A stretch of 64,000 nucleotides of DNA from Acidithrix ferrooxidans (GCF_000949295.1 NZ_JXYS01000018.1:62001-126000), one strand, 5' to 3'. Shown: positions 41,788 through 52,078, counted from the stretch's first letter. A program made the numbers and translations. Notes: generated by a model not told the origin, from the sequence alone.

Positions 41788-44703
41788 CTAAATCCCTAGT
41801 GTTGAATTCGACCTTCGTCCAATGGAGCTAAGACGCTGATTTCGCACCTTAAATCTTGAACTATTATGCATGTAATCATCGGCTAAATCCTCCTCCATTT
41901 TTTCTTCATTATATCTAATTTGCATCGTCAATAAGCGACGTGAATTTTTTAGCATTCTCTGTGTGCTATGCGAATATTGGTGAGTTTGTTTTCCCTCATC
42001 GTTGAGCGAATGTTCAACCAAGCTAAGGATCTTATCAAGACGAACGCCGGTACGACTCTGGTCATCAAGCATCTTATTGCCATCAAAATCGTCGTCAATA
42101 AGTGGTATAGCTGCTTTAGATAAGATCACATCGTGAAGACGATGATTCATTTCGATGAGCATTTCATCTCTAATAATAAACCCATTGCTGCCATCCGTAT
42201 CACCAGACAGAGCGATCCTGGCATGGTTAATTTCGAATAGGTCTCCGATGCTCAACTCCTTATGATTCGGCTTTGACGACCAGGCCACAAGATTTTGACT
42301 ATCATTTGGCAACAAATTGACAGTTGTAATTCCTTCATTAAAGCCTTTCGCACGCGGAAGATAGCCGCTTTTAGAAAAGACTCCAACGCCACTAAGTATC
42401 CTTCTTGACATCAGCTCACTATCTCGACTAGGGATCGACTTGGAGATGGGATCGGTGAGATAATAGCGCTGGCCATCGCCGGTGGCTTCTCGCAATTCAT
42501 AATTAGAATCAGAATGCTCCAGCCCCGCTTGACTATCGATAGTCTGACTAAGATCACTGTTCCTGGAGTACATCCGTTGTAAGTCTGAGTGCGTAAAGTA
42601 CCCCAATGTGGCATATCCCGGAGGCATAGCACATTCTTTTGTTTTAGCTTCTTGGCTATAAGAATGAACCGAGCAGACCTCTTGGTAGGACAGAAGAGGC
42701 TCATTCGCAGAGTGATTTTTGATCTGACGCACCAGCGATGCGCTCTCCAAGTGGTCGTGGTCTCCCATCTCTTGAATCTTTTGCCAGGTCAACTTGGATA
42801 AGGTATCCAAGTTGTATCTATTTCCTACTTCAATGACCTTTGGTAACGGCGCAGATCTACCTCTCTCCGAGGCAACGATAGTGTTGTCGTAGACATAGCC
42901 AGCAACCCTTGTCGAAGTCTCTTCGACGAGGGCGCCAAGACTAGGATAATAGACGACCGATGAACCACCTATTTCAAAGTTGAGAGCGACCGCTTTCGAA
43001 TTTAGCATTCGATGGTGCGACTTTGATAGCTCCAAAGTGTTGTCATCCATCGAATTGGCATCCATCTGGCTCAAAAAACGTCGCCAATTCGATCCCCTAC
43101 CTATGCTAAGTCCCGAGAGCTCACTCGAGCGACGCTGGTCCACTTGCAGGATCGTTAGTTGTGATCCCTTATCGATCGCATCGAAGATCGCCTCCAAGTG
43201 TCCCGGCTCAATTCTTGTCGAGAGCAATAAAGTCCCCCTCTTTATCACCTCAAGATCATCAACCCCGATCCTTCTTATACAGGAGACGACTTGCTCACCG
43301 AGGATCTTTGGACCTACTCCAAAGTCATCCTCAAATGAATAAATTGTCATCGACGACGCTTTGGCTTCTCGTAACGCGTTATCTAGGGTTATCACACCGG
43401 CTGCATCACCTTGAAGTGGAATAAAAGACCATTTCCGCACTTCATTAGAAGGATCTAAGCCAGATGAAATGGCACCATTTAGCGCCTTTGCGTCATATAT
43501 ACGAGCGCTCACCGGTAGGCCACCATGATTTTGGCCAACTTCCAAAATGGAATCTCCGATCTCCATCTTCTTATCTAAGGTAAAAGAAGAAAAGGTATCT
43601 CGAGAGCGTGCAATAAAGGTTTGATCTGAATACCTTGGGATATGGAAGTCGAAGATATAGCTAAGCTCAGAAGCTTTTTGGATCTCCAATTCGCCCTTTC
43701 TGTAGAAGAACTTTCCCATCAACGACGTCATGTCCAAACCGTCCCGGGTAATTCGACCGTCTATCCGGGAGATGACATCGTCAATATCACTTTGGAAATA
43801 ACCCCTCGGTGGAGAAATCTTTGGCATCTCCATGGAGAAAAAGTTCTTTTGTCGAATTATGCCGAGCTGAGCCGTGGCAGCATTCTTCCAGTTATCCACC
43901 ATCAGATCGAACGAGATCTCGGGGGGCTTCTCGTTCTTTGTGGCAAATGCCGCAACCTTTCGAGCCGATCTCGAACGAAATCCACGCTGCGTCGAATAAG
44001 TATCTATTTGATTTGAGCGTCCCGAAAAGATCCCCGACGTAGCCAATAGCTTGGAATCGACAACCAATCTATCAAAATCCACTCGTTGCAAATCAAGGCT
44101 AGGATCTCGGCTCAGAGCACTCTCAAAGGTACTCAAATAAAGCACCTCCAGAGAGTCGGATGCATATTGAATGCCATCTGCCATCAAAGCTCTAGGGGTA
44201 CCACTTGAATCTAGAGCGGAGTTTGCAATCAAAAGGTGCGAATGCAGGTGTGGATCGCACGACCTTGAGATCAAATGCACAAAGTCAATGCCACACCCCT
44301 TGACCTGTTCGTAGGATTGTACTCCTTGAACGGTCCGCTTTATATAGAGATAGTTAGCGGTGATCTCCTGGAAGACAGTGGCAACCGCGCTCCTATGCGC
44401 ACTTATGAGTGCACCCTGCGTGGTAAGATCCGAGATCCCCAGCGCCACAGAAGTCCACTTTGGGGCCGGAACTATCACCTCGAAGGCCTTATATTTTCTT
44501 CGATCTAGCTTCGGATCATGCCATCCGATTGAAAAATTGCCTTCACTTTCAAAAATTGAGTTGGGCACTTTCGATAGACCGTGACCCACCATAGCCGTAG
44601 GTTCCAAACAAATAGATCCAGCGCCTGTTGTAGAGAGGGCACGGCTTTCCCTCTCAAAATATCCAAAGTCACAAGCAGCCCGACCCGAAACGATAATTGG
44701 CAT
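41788..44703 (-). CDS. MobF/TrwC-type relaxase homologue with a degenerate helicase region
   Basis: A 971-residue protein. Residues 1-290 match the TrwC/TraI relaxase domain, which cuts one strand at an origin of transfer: catalytic tyrosine in FGYFERES (Y15), VIVPAPKWTSVAL, and metal histidines H143, H154 and H156 in FVHLISRSCDPHLHSH. Residues about 425-545 align by layout with the SF1 helicase half, but the Walker A place reads GDAAGVIT instead of GxAGTGKT, and DEA and GDxxQL are lost. The rest (550-971) is unrecognised. No coupling protein, secretion genes or oriT are nearby. The ATG at 44703 is preferred over TTG at 44751 because GGGGTGG precedes it. Confidence 0.75.
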   Translation of the reverse strand: MPIIVSGRAACDFGYFERESRALSTTGAGSICLEPTAMVGHGLSKVPNSIFESEGNFSIGWHDPKLDRRKYKAFEVIVPAPKWTSVALGISDLTTQGALISAHRSAVATVFQEITANYLYIKRTVQGVQSYEQVKGCGIDFVHLISRSCDPHLHSHLLIANSALDSSGTPRALMADGIQYASDSLEVLYLSTFESALSRDPSLDLQRVDFDRLVVDSKLLATSGIFSGRSNQIDTYSTQRGFRSRSARKVAAFATKNEKPPEISFDLMVDNWKNAATAQLGIIRQKNFFSMEMPKISPPRGYFQSDIDDVISRIDGRITRDGLDMTSLMGKFFYRKGELEIQKASELSYIFDFHIPRYSDQTFIARSRDTFSSFTLDKKMEIGDSILEVGQNHGGLPVSARIYDAKALNGAISSGLDPSNEVRKWSFIPLQGDAAGVITLDNALREAKASSMTIYSFEDDFGVGPKILGEQVVSCIRRIGVDDLEVIKRGTLLLSTRIEPGHLEAIFDAIDKGSQLTILQVDQRRSSELSGLSIGRGSNWRRFLSQMDANSMDDNTLELSKSHHRMLNSKAVALNFEIGGSSVVYYPSLGALVEETSTRVAGYVYDNTIVASERGRSAPLPKVIEVGNRYNLDTLSKLTWQKIQEMGDHDHLESASLVRQIKNHSANEPLLSYQEVCSVHSYSQEAKTKECAMPPGYATLGYFTHSDLQRMYSRNSDLSQTIDSQAGLEHSDSNYELREATGDGQRYYLTDPISKSIPSRDSELMSRRILSGVGVFSKSGYLPRAKGFNEGITTVNLLPNDSQNLVAWSSKPNHKELSIGDLFEINHARIALSGDTDGSNGFIIRDEMLIEMNHRLHDVILSKAAIPLIDDDFDGNKMLDDQSRTGVRLDKILSLVEHSLNDEGKQTHQYSHSTQRMLKNSRRLLTMQIRYNEEKMEEDLADDYMHNSSRFKVRNQRLSSIGRRSNSTLGI

Positions 44704-45181
44704 CAAAACCACCCCGCACGAATAACGATCGTTACCTTGGGCAATTGCCAATTATCTAACAAATAAGGACTTCAATAGGCCATAGGGCGTATGAATATCT
44801 AGTGGTTTTTCCAGGAGCGTTTTAGTCTCAATGGCCGTTAAATCAAAGCCGCCATCTCGATAATACAACACAAGCCGACTCGAAAATCCAAAGGAGCCAA
44901 AGTCTTAACATCTATACAAATAAACCAAATGGGATCTTCAATAGAGCCAACGCACAATCTGACAACGTCGCACACGAAAAGCTAAACCACAAGCGTACCC
45001 TAAGCCAAGCCCGAGATATGTAATTTAAAATAGAGATTATCCACAAAAGCCCACTCAGAGCCGATTCGCTTACAACTCCTACCAGAAGACAAAAGGCCCC
45101 AACCGCGAGATGCCCTAGCGGTTGGTTAGCCTCCGGCTCATTTGAATTGAGGTGCCTACCACGAACACAGATCGATCTAAG
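44704..45181. other. gene-free region upstream of the relaxase homologue
   Basis: No gene is supported. I looked for an origin-of-transfer-like inverted repeat near the relaxase start and saw none. The only clear structure is the terminator at 45099-45125. Confidence 0.5.
45099..45125 (-). terminator. terminator after the DUF6295 gene
   Basis: On the minus strand CCAACCGC pairs with GCGGTTGG across an 11-base loop and is followed by GGCCTTTTG. It lies about 55 bases after the DUF6295 stop. Confidence 0.65.
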
Positions 45182-45445
45182 TTACTGTTGTAGCGCGAGC
45201 GGGGCTTCCTCAAGTACTGCCAAGATTGTATTGGCTAAATTTCGAGCACTATTTGCATCCAGCTCGAGGGCGACTCGATAGGATGCATCCATCTTAGAAT
45301 TCGTAACATCAATATTCAACGTATGCGGCGTCATGGCATGTACCGGGTGGTCAAACGAGACCGTCGCTCGATCGACGTCGATCCACCCCTTTGTACTCTT
45401 AGCGCTACCCTTTGCAGGTATAGTCTCAACTATATAGGTACACAT
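45182..45445 (-). CDS. DUF6295-type small protein
   Basis: An 87-residue soluble protein starting MCTYIVETIPAKGSAKSTKGW, with FDHPVHAMTPHTLNIDV and a C-terminal helix. I recognise this as the DUF6295 family, usually encoded next to dienelactone hydrolases in actinobacteria. An AGGAGG ribosome binding site lies in the 11-base gap after the hydrolase gene, so the two are co-transcribed. No function is established; a role in the same reaction is inferred from linkage. Confidence 0.75.
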   Translation of the reverse strand: MCTYIVETIPAKGSAKSTKGWIDVDRATVSFDHPVHAMTPHTLNIDVTNSKMDASYRVALELDANSARNLANTILAVLEEAPLALQQ

Positions 45446-45456
45446 CTGCGAACCTC

Positions 45457-46197
45457 CTAAAGCATTCGATTGAAGAACTCTTCAACCAAAACCCATCCTT
45501 TATTTGCCGCTTCTATACGATAGCTGGGACGGTCGGCAGCGAAAAATCCATGACCGGCATTTTCAAAGGTGTGAAACTCATGGACCTTATCAAGAGATGT
45601 CAAGATTCTCTCAAGTTCCTTTACTTCATCGGGAGAGGGGAAGGTGTCTTCGATCCCAAATAAACCCAACAACGCACCGCTAAGATTTGCAGCTTGGTCC
45701 GCCACGGGAAGAACGCGAATTGGAAACTCTGGAGCAGGCGAATTTACAACGAATGCGCCATAACAATCTACAACTGCATCAAAGTCAAGGTTGCAAGCCG
45801 CGAGAAATGCTTGACGACCACCCGAGCAATAACCTATTACACCCATGGTGCCACTGGAATTATCGAGCGATCGCAAATACTCGCTTGCCCCTGCGACGTC
45901 GCCAATCAAGCGATCGTCGGGAACTCCGCCGTTGGCACGACTGGCTGCTGCTGCGTCATCACTTTGCGCCTTCGGAGCATCTCTGTAGTGTAGATTTGGG
46001 CAAAGGGCGTTAAAACCCATATCAGCTATTCGCCGCGCTATCGCCTTCGTCTCTCGATCATAACCAGGCATGTGATGAATCACAACTACTGAACCTGTCG
46101 AAGTTTCACCTACGGATTTAGCCAAATATCCTTCAATAATGTCACCATTGAATCCGGGGAAATTGACGGTTTCACAATAAATGCTTCTATCTCTCAA
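45457..46197 (-). CDS. dienelactone hydrolase-family alpha/beta hydrolase
   Basis: A 246-residue hydrolase. The catalytic triad is visible: nucleophile cysteine in GVIGYCSGGRQAF, aspartate in LFGIEDTFPS and histidine in ENAGHGFFAADRPSY. The cysteine nucleophile places it with dienelactone hydrolases rather than serine esterases. The substrate is unknown. It is the first gene of a pair with DUF6295. Confidence 0.88.
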   Translation of the reverse strand: MRDRSIYCETVNFPGFNGDIIEGYLAKSVGETSTGSVVVIHHMPGYDRETKAIARRIADMGFNALCPNLHYRDAPKAQSDDAAAASRANGGVPDDRLIGDVAGASEYLRSLDNSSGTMGVIGYCSGGRQAFLAACNLDFDAVVDCYGAFVVNSPAPEFPIRVLPVADQAANLSGALLGLFGIEDTFPSPDEVKELERILTSLDKVHEFHTFENAGHGFFAADRPSYRIEAANKGWVLVEEFFNRML

Positions 46198-46458
46198 CTC
46201 AAACTCCTAAAAAATCTCCATCGGGTTAACTTCAAGGCCGATCCAAAACTGATGATCCATACCACCAACCTCAAGATCTCCACAAATGCGAAATTACTCA
46301 AATGCTTCACTTTGGACCTCGTAGCCGAGGCGTCTCGGAACCTTAGAGGTATCCTAATATCAATACAATCAGTTCATTTACCATGAATTGACCGTGGTTT
46401 CAAAAAAATACCCATGCACGGGATGAATCGCTGGTATAAAAGACCAAGCCACACGCTA

Positions 46459-48414
46459 TCAACCAAAGCGACCGCGCAGTTTGAACAGAGCGTCTCGTAA
46501 ACCAGCGACAACCTCATTGGGAAAGATAACCTTTACGTCACCCACGGAAGAAGCTACGAAATTCCTCAACCAGATCTTCGAGACTATGTTAACTTCGGCA
46601 ACTAGATAACTTGGATTACGCGTACTTTGAATTGTTCGATGAGGAATCCTTGCGATCCTCCATGAACTATTGGAATCTATGACTAAAAGAACGCTATCGA
46701 CGTCTTGATCCGACCCGAAATTAAAGTCTGTTGCATTCAACTCCTCGTCGGTTGGAAAAACGGAAATCGCCTCGTCAAGAACGACCACCTCCGCCACACG
46801 ATCCAATCGGAAAGTCTTCAAAGCCTCAGAGCTGTGACACCATCCAAGTAAATACCAATGGCCATCACGCACAAAGAGGCGCAATGGATCGACATGTCGC
46901 TCTGAAAAAGCTTGATTGGTCAAAGAAAAGTATCCAAATCTAAGCGACTTCTTATCGCCTTGAGCCCTACGGATCTCTGTGAGATTTCTGGTACCCTCTA
47001 CGTCTAAGACCAAGGAGTCGCTGAGATCGCTATCGAGCCCAAAGACATCAAATATCTTGCCTATTGCACTGGTAAGTTCCTTTTGACCAACAAAATCCCC
47101 ATGGGCTAAGGCCAACTTGGCGCTCAAAGCTGCAACAAAAAGGTCGGTAGCACCCAACCTTAGACCGCTAGCAAAGTCTTCAGAGATGCGGGCAGTGATC
47201 TCATCGCCATCAACGATAATCTCTATCAGTTGATCTGGCGTAAAAGGTGGCAGACCACAACAGGCCACTGTCTCTAGAAGTCCACCAACTGCCGACTCGG
47301 GAATTCCAAACAATAAGGAGATCTCTTGAGTTGTAGTATTTGGGTTTCGATACAACCAGGGCAAAAGCGACATTATCCTTTTGAACTTTGAAGTTCCAGA
47401 TTCACGTCCAGCCTTCTTGGTGGACGGTGACAATTCGGCGGCGATGAGACTTTGATATTCCTCTATGTATTCAGTCTCTTCTTCTAAAACTACTGTTTGA
47501 AACTCCAGCGAACGGCTTAGCAGATCGAAGGCTCTCCCTCTAGCACGTGGTGGAGCTACCAACTCAACCTGATCACCAAATTCGATCAAAATCGAGACAA
47601 ATGCACCAAATCCAGAGATCGCAGCCGAGGCGTGCACCGTTTTATTGTCGATTGTATTTACAACCAATTGAGGCAACCTGTCGATTACAATGCTCAAAAT
47701 CTCTTGAGGAAACTCCAGCTCGACGATCTCTTCATCTTCCCATCGAACCGACGTCGGACTTTCGGGAAGCACAGTAGAGACATCTACGCGATCTCCGGGG
47801 TCGAATTCCTCGGAGGTAATCTCTATATCAGGATCAAAGTTCTCAATTCGAAAACTCTTAACGAGCAATTGGCCTTCTTCTCTGGCGATCAAGTACCAAG
47901 TGCCCCAACGAAACAAGACTCCAAATGGAAGAAGACGCCGCTCGATGTTGTGATATCTCGCCCTCACCACTCGATAACGTTGGATTGCCTCAAAAAACTG
48001 TGAAACGAGAGGAACTCTAGGGACATAGGCCAACTCAATCCGCTCACCCTCCCAAACGCAGCCCAGTTTTCTCGCTGAATCGAGCCCACTCTCGTTGCCA
48101 AACTGCACCGAGGCCATGGCACCGGCCAACGCGAAAGCCTCATCTAAATTAAGCATCGGTGCAATTCGAGCCTCTTCCTTTTTAGTTACCAAGTAGGCAT
48201 CGCCACTAGTTTGTGGATGAGCGACCGTAGTGATTGGAAGTCCTAGCGCTTTTAAGTCTCGCTTAGCGCGTTCAAAAGCCTGCCGTCGTGCTTCGGGTGA
48301 GTCGGGAAAGCCACCTATGTGATCGGTGATCTCAGCCAGAGAGAGCGGCCGACTTGCATTGGATAACAAAAGATATAGATTTAAAAGTCTGCTCAAAGGG
48401 TCTGAAGTGCTCAT
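46459..48414 (-). CDS. pafBC: PafB-PafC fused WYL-domain regulator
   Basis: About 651 residues containing two copies of a winged helix plus WYL domain. The first half has SRLLNLYLLLSNASRPLSLAEITDHI (winged helix) and FGVLFRWGTWYLIAREEGQLLVKSFRIENF (WYL); the second half has a degenerate winged helix and RLFVRDGHWYLLGWCHSSEALKTFRLDRVAEV (WYL). PafB and PafC are adjacent genes in Mycobacterium and Streptomyces and are fused in some actinobacteria such as Arthrobacter. They activate the LexA-independent DNA damage response. ATG at 48414 is preferred over TTG at 48420. Confidence 0.9.
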   Translation of the reverse strand: MSTSDPLSRLLNLYLLLSNASRPLSLAEITDHIGGFPDSPEARRQAFERAKRDLKALGLPITTVAHPQTSGDAYLVTKKEEARIAPMLNLDEAFALAGAMASVQFGNESGLDSARKLGCVWEGERIELAYVPRVPLVSQFFEAIQRYRVVRARYHNIERRLLPFGVLFRWGTWYLIAREEGQLLVKSFRIENFDPDIEITSEEFDPGDRVDVSTVLPESPTSVRWEDEEIVELEFPQEILSIVIDRLPQLVVNTIDNKTVHASAAISGFGAFVSILIEFGDQVELVAPPRARGRAFDLLSRSLEFQTVVLEEETEYIEEYQSLIAAELSPSTKKAGRESGTSKFKRIMSLLPWLYRNPNTTTQEISLLFGIPESAVGGLLETVACCGLPPFTPDQLIEIIVDGDEITARISEDFASGLRLGATDLFVAALSAKLALAHGDFVGQKELTSAIGKIFDVFGLDSDLSDSLVLDVEGTRNLTEIRRAQGDKKSLRFGYFSLTNQAFSERHVDPLRLFVRDGHWYLLGWCHSSEALKTFRLDRVAEVVVLDEAISVFPTDEELNATDFNFGSDQDVDSVLLVIDSNSSWRIARIPHRTIQSTRNPSYLVAEVNIVSKIWLRNFVASSVGDVKVIFPNEVVAGLRDALFKLRGRFG

Positions 48415-48420
48415 TATCAA

Positions 48421-49076
48421 TTGATGCTACCAAACAATTCAAAGCTTGGTACGATACTTTTACACCATTTGAGAAGGGATTGGTAGCTCTTAGGACAACT
48501 CCTTTTGGCCCAGGTCCAGGATGAGTTGCAATCAAGTAATTAACATATTTTCCAAATGGGTACAGATGCCACAATTACCCTTTAAATAAATCCCCATAAA
48601 CCGCTCTTTTTATGAAACCTAAAAGCCTCATTTTACGACGTCTAAACTTGCTGTACTATCGACAGGCAAAAAAATGCCAACTCACTTGACCCCTTGGGAG
48701 ATCAAAAGCACACCTACCGATTGCAGGATCTCCGAACTCTCAGAGTCTAAACTTCCAACTTCTCATGAAATTCGCTAACCATCAATTCATAACTTAGCAA
48801 TTTAGGAAAAGCCAACAGGGCGCCATGTCTAACATTCGAATTTTCGGGATTATAATCTTCTAGCTCACGCCCTGGAGAATTCCACCGGAGTTAACCATGT
48901 CATTTCGATAGGCGTTGACAAAACCTTAATTTGTCCCCTGGATTTAAAGACCAAATCAACTACGGGTTACTAGCGGACCATATGATGTATCATCTTATTC
49001 CAAGGTAATTATTTAATGTTCATAGATGGGAACAAGCCCTGCTTCTATCGTACTTAGCGAGTGAACTTGGATCGAG
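48421..49076. other. gene-free divergent region
   Basis: About 650 bases lie between the divergent pafBC and ctaG-like genes. I see no gene, RNA or repeat that I can support; it must contain both promoters. Confidence 0.5.
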
Positions 49077-49982
49077 ATGATAAAGCACAACCCTTTGACA
49101 TTCACATTCCATCTCTTTGTATTTGCCCTAACACTGTTTTTAGCTATCTTCTATCCAGTGTCGCTTACAGTAGCTACTTGGAAGCGACAAAAGCGCGCCT
49201 CCACTAATAAAATCCCACGAGGTTCCAACCTCACCCTTATTGCACTAACGCATACATCGCGTCGAAAGGTACTTAGTTTCTATTCGGGCATCGCACTTGG
49301 CTTTATAGCCCTGAGCTGGCCAATTGGAGATTTAGCGCGTCACTACTCCCTCTTTGTCTACCTTGTCTCAAATTCAATTCTTCTGCTGGCCGCCCTACCT
49401 TTAGTCTTATTGGGTCTGCCAAAGTGGTTTTATGCCGAAATTACGCGATCTCGCCAACTTGATCGCCTTGCTTCAATTGCCACCAACCCCATAATCTCGA
49501 CCATCGCATTTTCCAGCGTTGTAATTGCCTCAATGGTCCCATCGGTAGTCTCCTGGGAGACCTCTTCGGCTTTATATTGGAATCTCTTCCACATGGCTGA
49601 ATGTGTTGGTGCGGCGATGATGTGGTTTACGGCTCTCAATCTTCTTCCTGGCCTGAGAGGTCTTGGGTCGATCGCAAGAGTTGCCTTCTTGTTCGTTCAA
49701 TCACTGCTACCTACCTTCCCCGCCATTGTCTTGATCTTCGCAAGGCATTCGATGTACAATCCATATTCGCATGAAGCCAAAAAGATAGGAATTAGCCCAC
49801 TTGCCGACCAGCAGTTAGCAGGGGGAACAGTAAAAATAATTTCGATCATAGTTTTCTGGTCAATAGCTGCAATAATTCTGGCAAGAGCTGCAAAAGATGA
49901 GGAGTCTGGATCCTCCGGCCCCAGTTTCACTTGGGACGACGTAGAACGAGAATTTCAGCGCACTGCACCTATAGATCAATAG
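49077..49982 (+). CDS. CtaG-like cytochrome c oxidase assembly membrane protein
   Basis: A 301-residue membrane protein with about seven hydrophobic helices and a hydrophilic C-terminus. The histidine-bearing helix LYWNLFHMAECVGAAMMWFTALNLLPGL and FARHSMYNPYS resemble the Caa3_CtaG family, which helps build the copper centre of caa3-type oxidases. There is no oxidase gene beside it. The neighbourhood of the copper genes is not close enough to imply a link. Confidence 0.75.
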   Translation: MIKHNPLTFTFHLFVFALTLFLAIFYPVSLTVATWKRQKRASTNKIPRGSNLTLIALTHTSRRKVLSFYSGIALGFIALSWPIGDLARHYSLFVYLVSNSILLLAALPLVLLGLPKWFYAEITRSRQLDRLASIATNPIISTIAFSSVVIASMVPSVVSWETSSALYWNLFHMAECVGAAMMWFTALNLLPGLRGLGSIARVAFLFVQSLLPTFPAIVLIFARHSMYNPYSHEAKKIGISPLADQQLAGGTVKIISIIVFWSIAAIILARAAKDEESGSSGPSFTWDDVEREFQRTAPIDQ

Positions 49983-50135
49983 AAGGTCACTACCAAAACC
50001 TCTCGCAGCCCCACCGCTGTGACCACGGAATCTACAGGAAAGGCGAGATTTCCTATTATGCTAACCTAGGTTAATTGACCCAAAAGGTCTACCGACTCCC
50101 CCATTCTCTCCTAATATAGCTTCCCGGAGTTCTTT

Positions 50136-51962
50136 GTGCCTATAAGAAACGATTTACGTAACATTGCCATAATTGCCCACGTCGACCACGGCAAAACAAC
50201 ACTTGTCGATGCAATGTTGCGACAAAGCGGCGCATTTAGCGAGCGCGCTGAGCTGACCGACCGCGTCATGGACTCGATGGATTTAGAGCGCGAAAAGGGA
50301 ATTACCATTCTCGCAAAGCAAACAGCCATCACCTTTCGTGAGACCAAGATAAACATCGTCGACACGCCAGGTCACGCCGATTTTGGCGGCGAAGTTGAAA
50401 GAGCACTCGCAATGGTCGACGGCGCCTTACTCTTAGTCGATGCCGCCGAAGGGCCCCTTCCTCAGACTCGATTTGTGCTTAGAAAAGCACTCGCAAAGCA
50501 TCTGCCGATGATATTGGTCCTCAACAAAGTAGACCGACCAGATGCACGCGTGAAGGAAGTTCTAGACGAGGTCTATGAGCTCTTTTTAGACCTAGATGCC
50601 ACCGAAGAACAGATCGACTTTCCAATTTTATATGCCTCCGGTAAAAACGGATGGGCAACTCCAGAGCCAGACACTCTAGGGGAAAACCTCATACCCCTCT
50701 TTGAGACTATCGTTGCACGCGTTGCTCCTCCAACGTATGACTCAGACGAAGTCCTCCAAGCTCTAGTTACCAACATTGACGCAAGTCCATATCTAGGTCG
50801 CCTTGCAATTTGTCGAATCATAAACGGTAGAATGTCAAGGGGCGAAAATGTGATCTGGTGTCGCCGCGATGGCACCAATCAAAGGGTAAAGATCTCAGAG
50901 CTCTTCATCACGAACGCGCTAGAACGTAGCTCCGCTGAAACAGCCGGACCTGGTGAAATTGTAGCAATCGCTGGAATTCCAGATATTACGATAGGCGAGA
51001 CTCTAGCCAATCTTGAAAACCCAGTCGCATTACCTCTCCTTCTAGTGGATGAACCATCTATATCCATGACAATAGGTGTTAATACGGCGCCACTTGCTGG
51101 ACGCGAAGGCACCAAGGTAACTGCTCGTCTCATAAAGAACCGACTAGATCAGGAATTAATCGGAAACGTCTCGCTTCGAGTTCTCAACACTGAACGACCC
51201 GACACTTGGGAGGTCCAAGGTCGTGGCGAATTGGCTCTCGCCATCTTGATCGAGATAATGCGCCGCGAAGGTTTCGAGCTGACAGTTGGAAAGCCACAAG
51301 TAATCACAAAGATCGTCGATGGAAAAGTTCACGAGCCGGTCGAACAGCTTGAAATTGATTCACCTGAAGATTTCCTTGGGCCTCTGACACAGATCCTCGC
51401 AACCCGCAAGGCAACTTTGGCAGAGATGATAAACCACGGAACCGGTTGGATAAGGATGATCTATTCAGTACCATCTCGTGGATTGATTGGCATTCGAACG
51501 GAGATTCTAACCCAGACCAAGGGCACGGCACAGATCCACCATGCATTCGATCGCTACGAACCATGGTTTGGCGAAATCAGAAGCCGCCTAAGCGGCTCAA
51601 TGATCGCCGATAGAACTGGAGTCGCCACTTCCTATGCGCTGTTGAATCTACAAGAGCGCGGATCGCTCTTTGTCTCTCCGACCGAGGACGTCTACGAAGG
51701 TATGATCGTCGGCGAAAACTCACGCCAAGACGACATGGACGTCAACCCCACCAAGGAAAAGAAGTTGACAAACGTTCGATCCTCCACTGCGGAAGAACTA
51801 GTTCGCCTAACTCCTGCACGGCCAGTGACCCTAGAAGCCGCACTTGAATTCATAATTGAAGACGAATGCATTGAGGTGACTCCTAAGTCGGTTCGATTGC
51901 GAAAGGTTGCTCTTTCAATGCAAGAACGATCTAGATTACGTTCCAACAAGAGCAGAAACTAA
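50136..51962 (+). CDS. typA: ribosome-associated translational GTPase TypA/BipA
   Basis: A 608-residue EF-G-like GTPase. G1 is AHVDHGKTTLVDA, G2 REKGITI, G3 DTPGHADFGGEVER, G4 NKVDRPDAR. The domain order (G, II, III, V-like, and the TypA-specific C-terminal domain with GLIGIRTEILTQTKG) matches BipA, which supports 50S assembly and stress growth. The start is GTG at 50136 after CCCGGAG. A strong terminator follows. Confidence 0.96.
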   Translation: MPIRNDLRNIAIIAHVDHGKTTLVDAMLRQSGAFSERAELTDRVMDSMDLEREKGITILAKQTAITFRETKINIVDTPGHADFGGEVERALAMVDGALLLVDAAEGPLPQTRFVLRKALAKHLPMILVLNKVDRPDARVKEVLDEVYELFLDLDATEEQIDFPILYASGKNGWATPEPDTLGENLIPLFETIVARVAPPTYDSDEVLQALVTNIDASPYLGRLAICRIINGRMSRGENVIWCRRDGTNQRVKISELFITNALERSSAETAGPGEIVAIAGIPDITIGETLANLENPVALPLLLVDEPSISMTIGVNTAPLAGREGTKVTARLIKNRLDQELIGNVSLRVLNTERPDTWEVQGRGELALAILIEIMRREGFELTVGKPQVITKIVDGKVHEPVEQLEIDSPEDFLGPLTQILATRKATLAEMINHGTGWIRMIYSVPSRGLIGIRTEILTQTKGTAQIHHAFDRYEPWFGEIRSRLSGSMIADRTGVATSYALLNLQERGSLFVSPTEDVYEGMIVGENSRQDDMDVNPTKEKKLTNVRSSTAEELVRLTPARPVTLEAALEFIIEDECIEVTPKSVRLRKVALSMQERSRLRSNKSRN

Positions 51963-51979
51963 CTATAGCATCAGAACTT

Positions 51980-52013
51980 GTTTTTTGACGGCTTCTCGAA
52001 GAAGTCAAAAAAC
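51980..52013 (+). terminator. first hairpin after typA
   Basis: GTTTTTTGAC (51980-51989) pairs with GTCAAAAAAC (52004-52013), with an inner CTTC/GAAG pair. It lies 18 bases after the typA stop and precedes the stronger hairpin at 52028. Confidence 0.5.
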
Positions 52014-52027
52014 GATTAATTGATTTC

Positions 52028-52078
52028 TAAATAGAAAAAGGCCACGAAATCTAAGATTTCGTGGCCTTTTTCTATTTA
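52028..52078. terminator. 24-bp perfect bidirectional terminator
   Basis: Arms 52028-52051 and 52055-52078 are exact reverse complements around a three-base TAA loop, with core GGCCACGAAATC. A-tract and T-tract lie on both sides, so it works for typA (plus) and for the acyl-CoA dehydrogenase gene (minus), which converge here. Confidence 0.9.

Noticed and set aside
41788-46197. An integrated conjugative element around the relaxase homologue
   Set aside because: No integrase, coupling protein, type IV secretion gene or attachment site is visible, and the flanks are ordinary metabolic genes.
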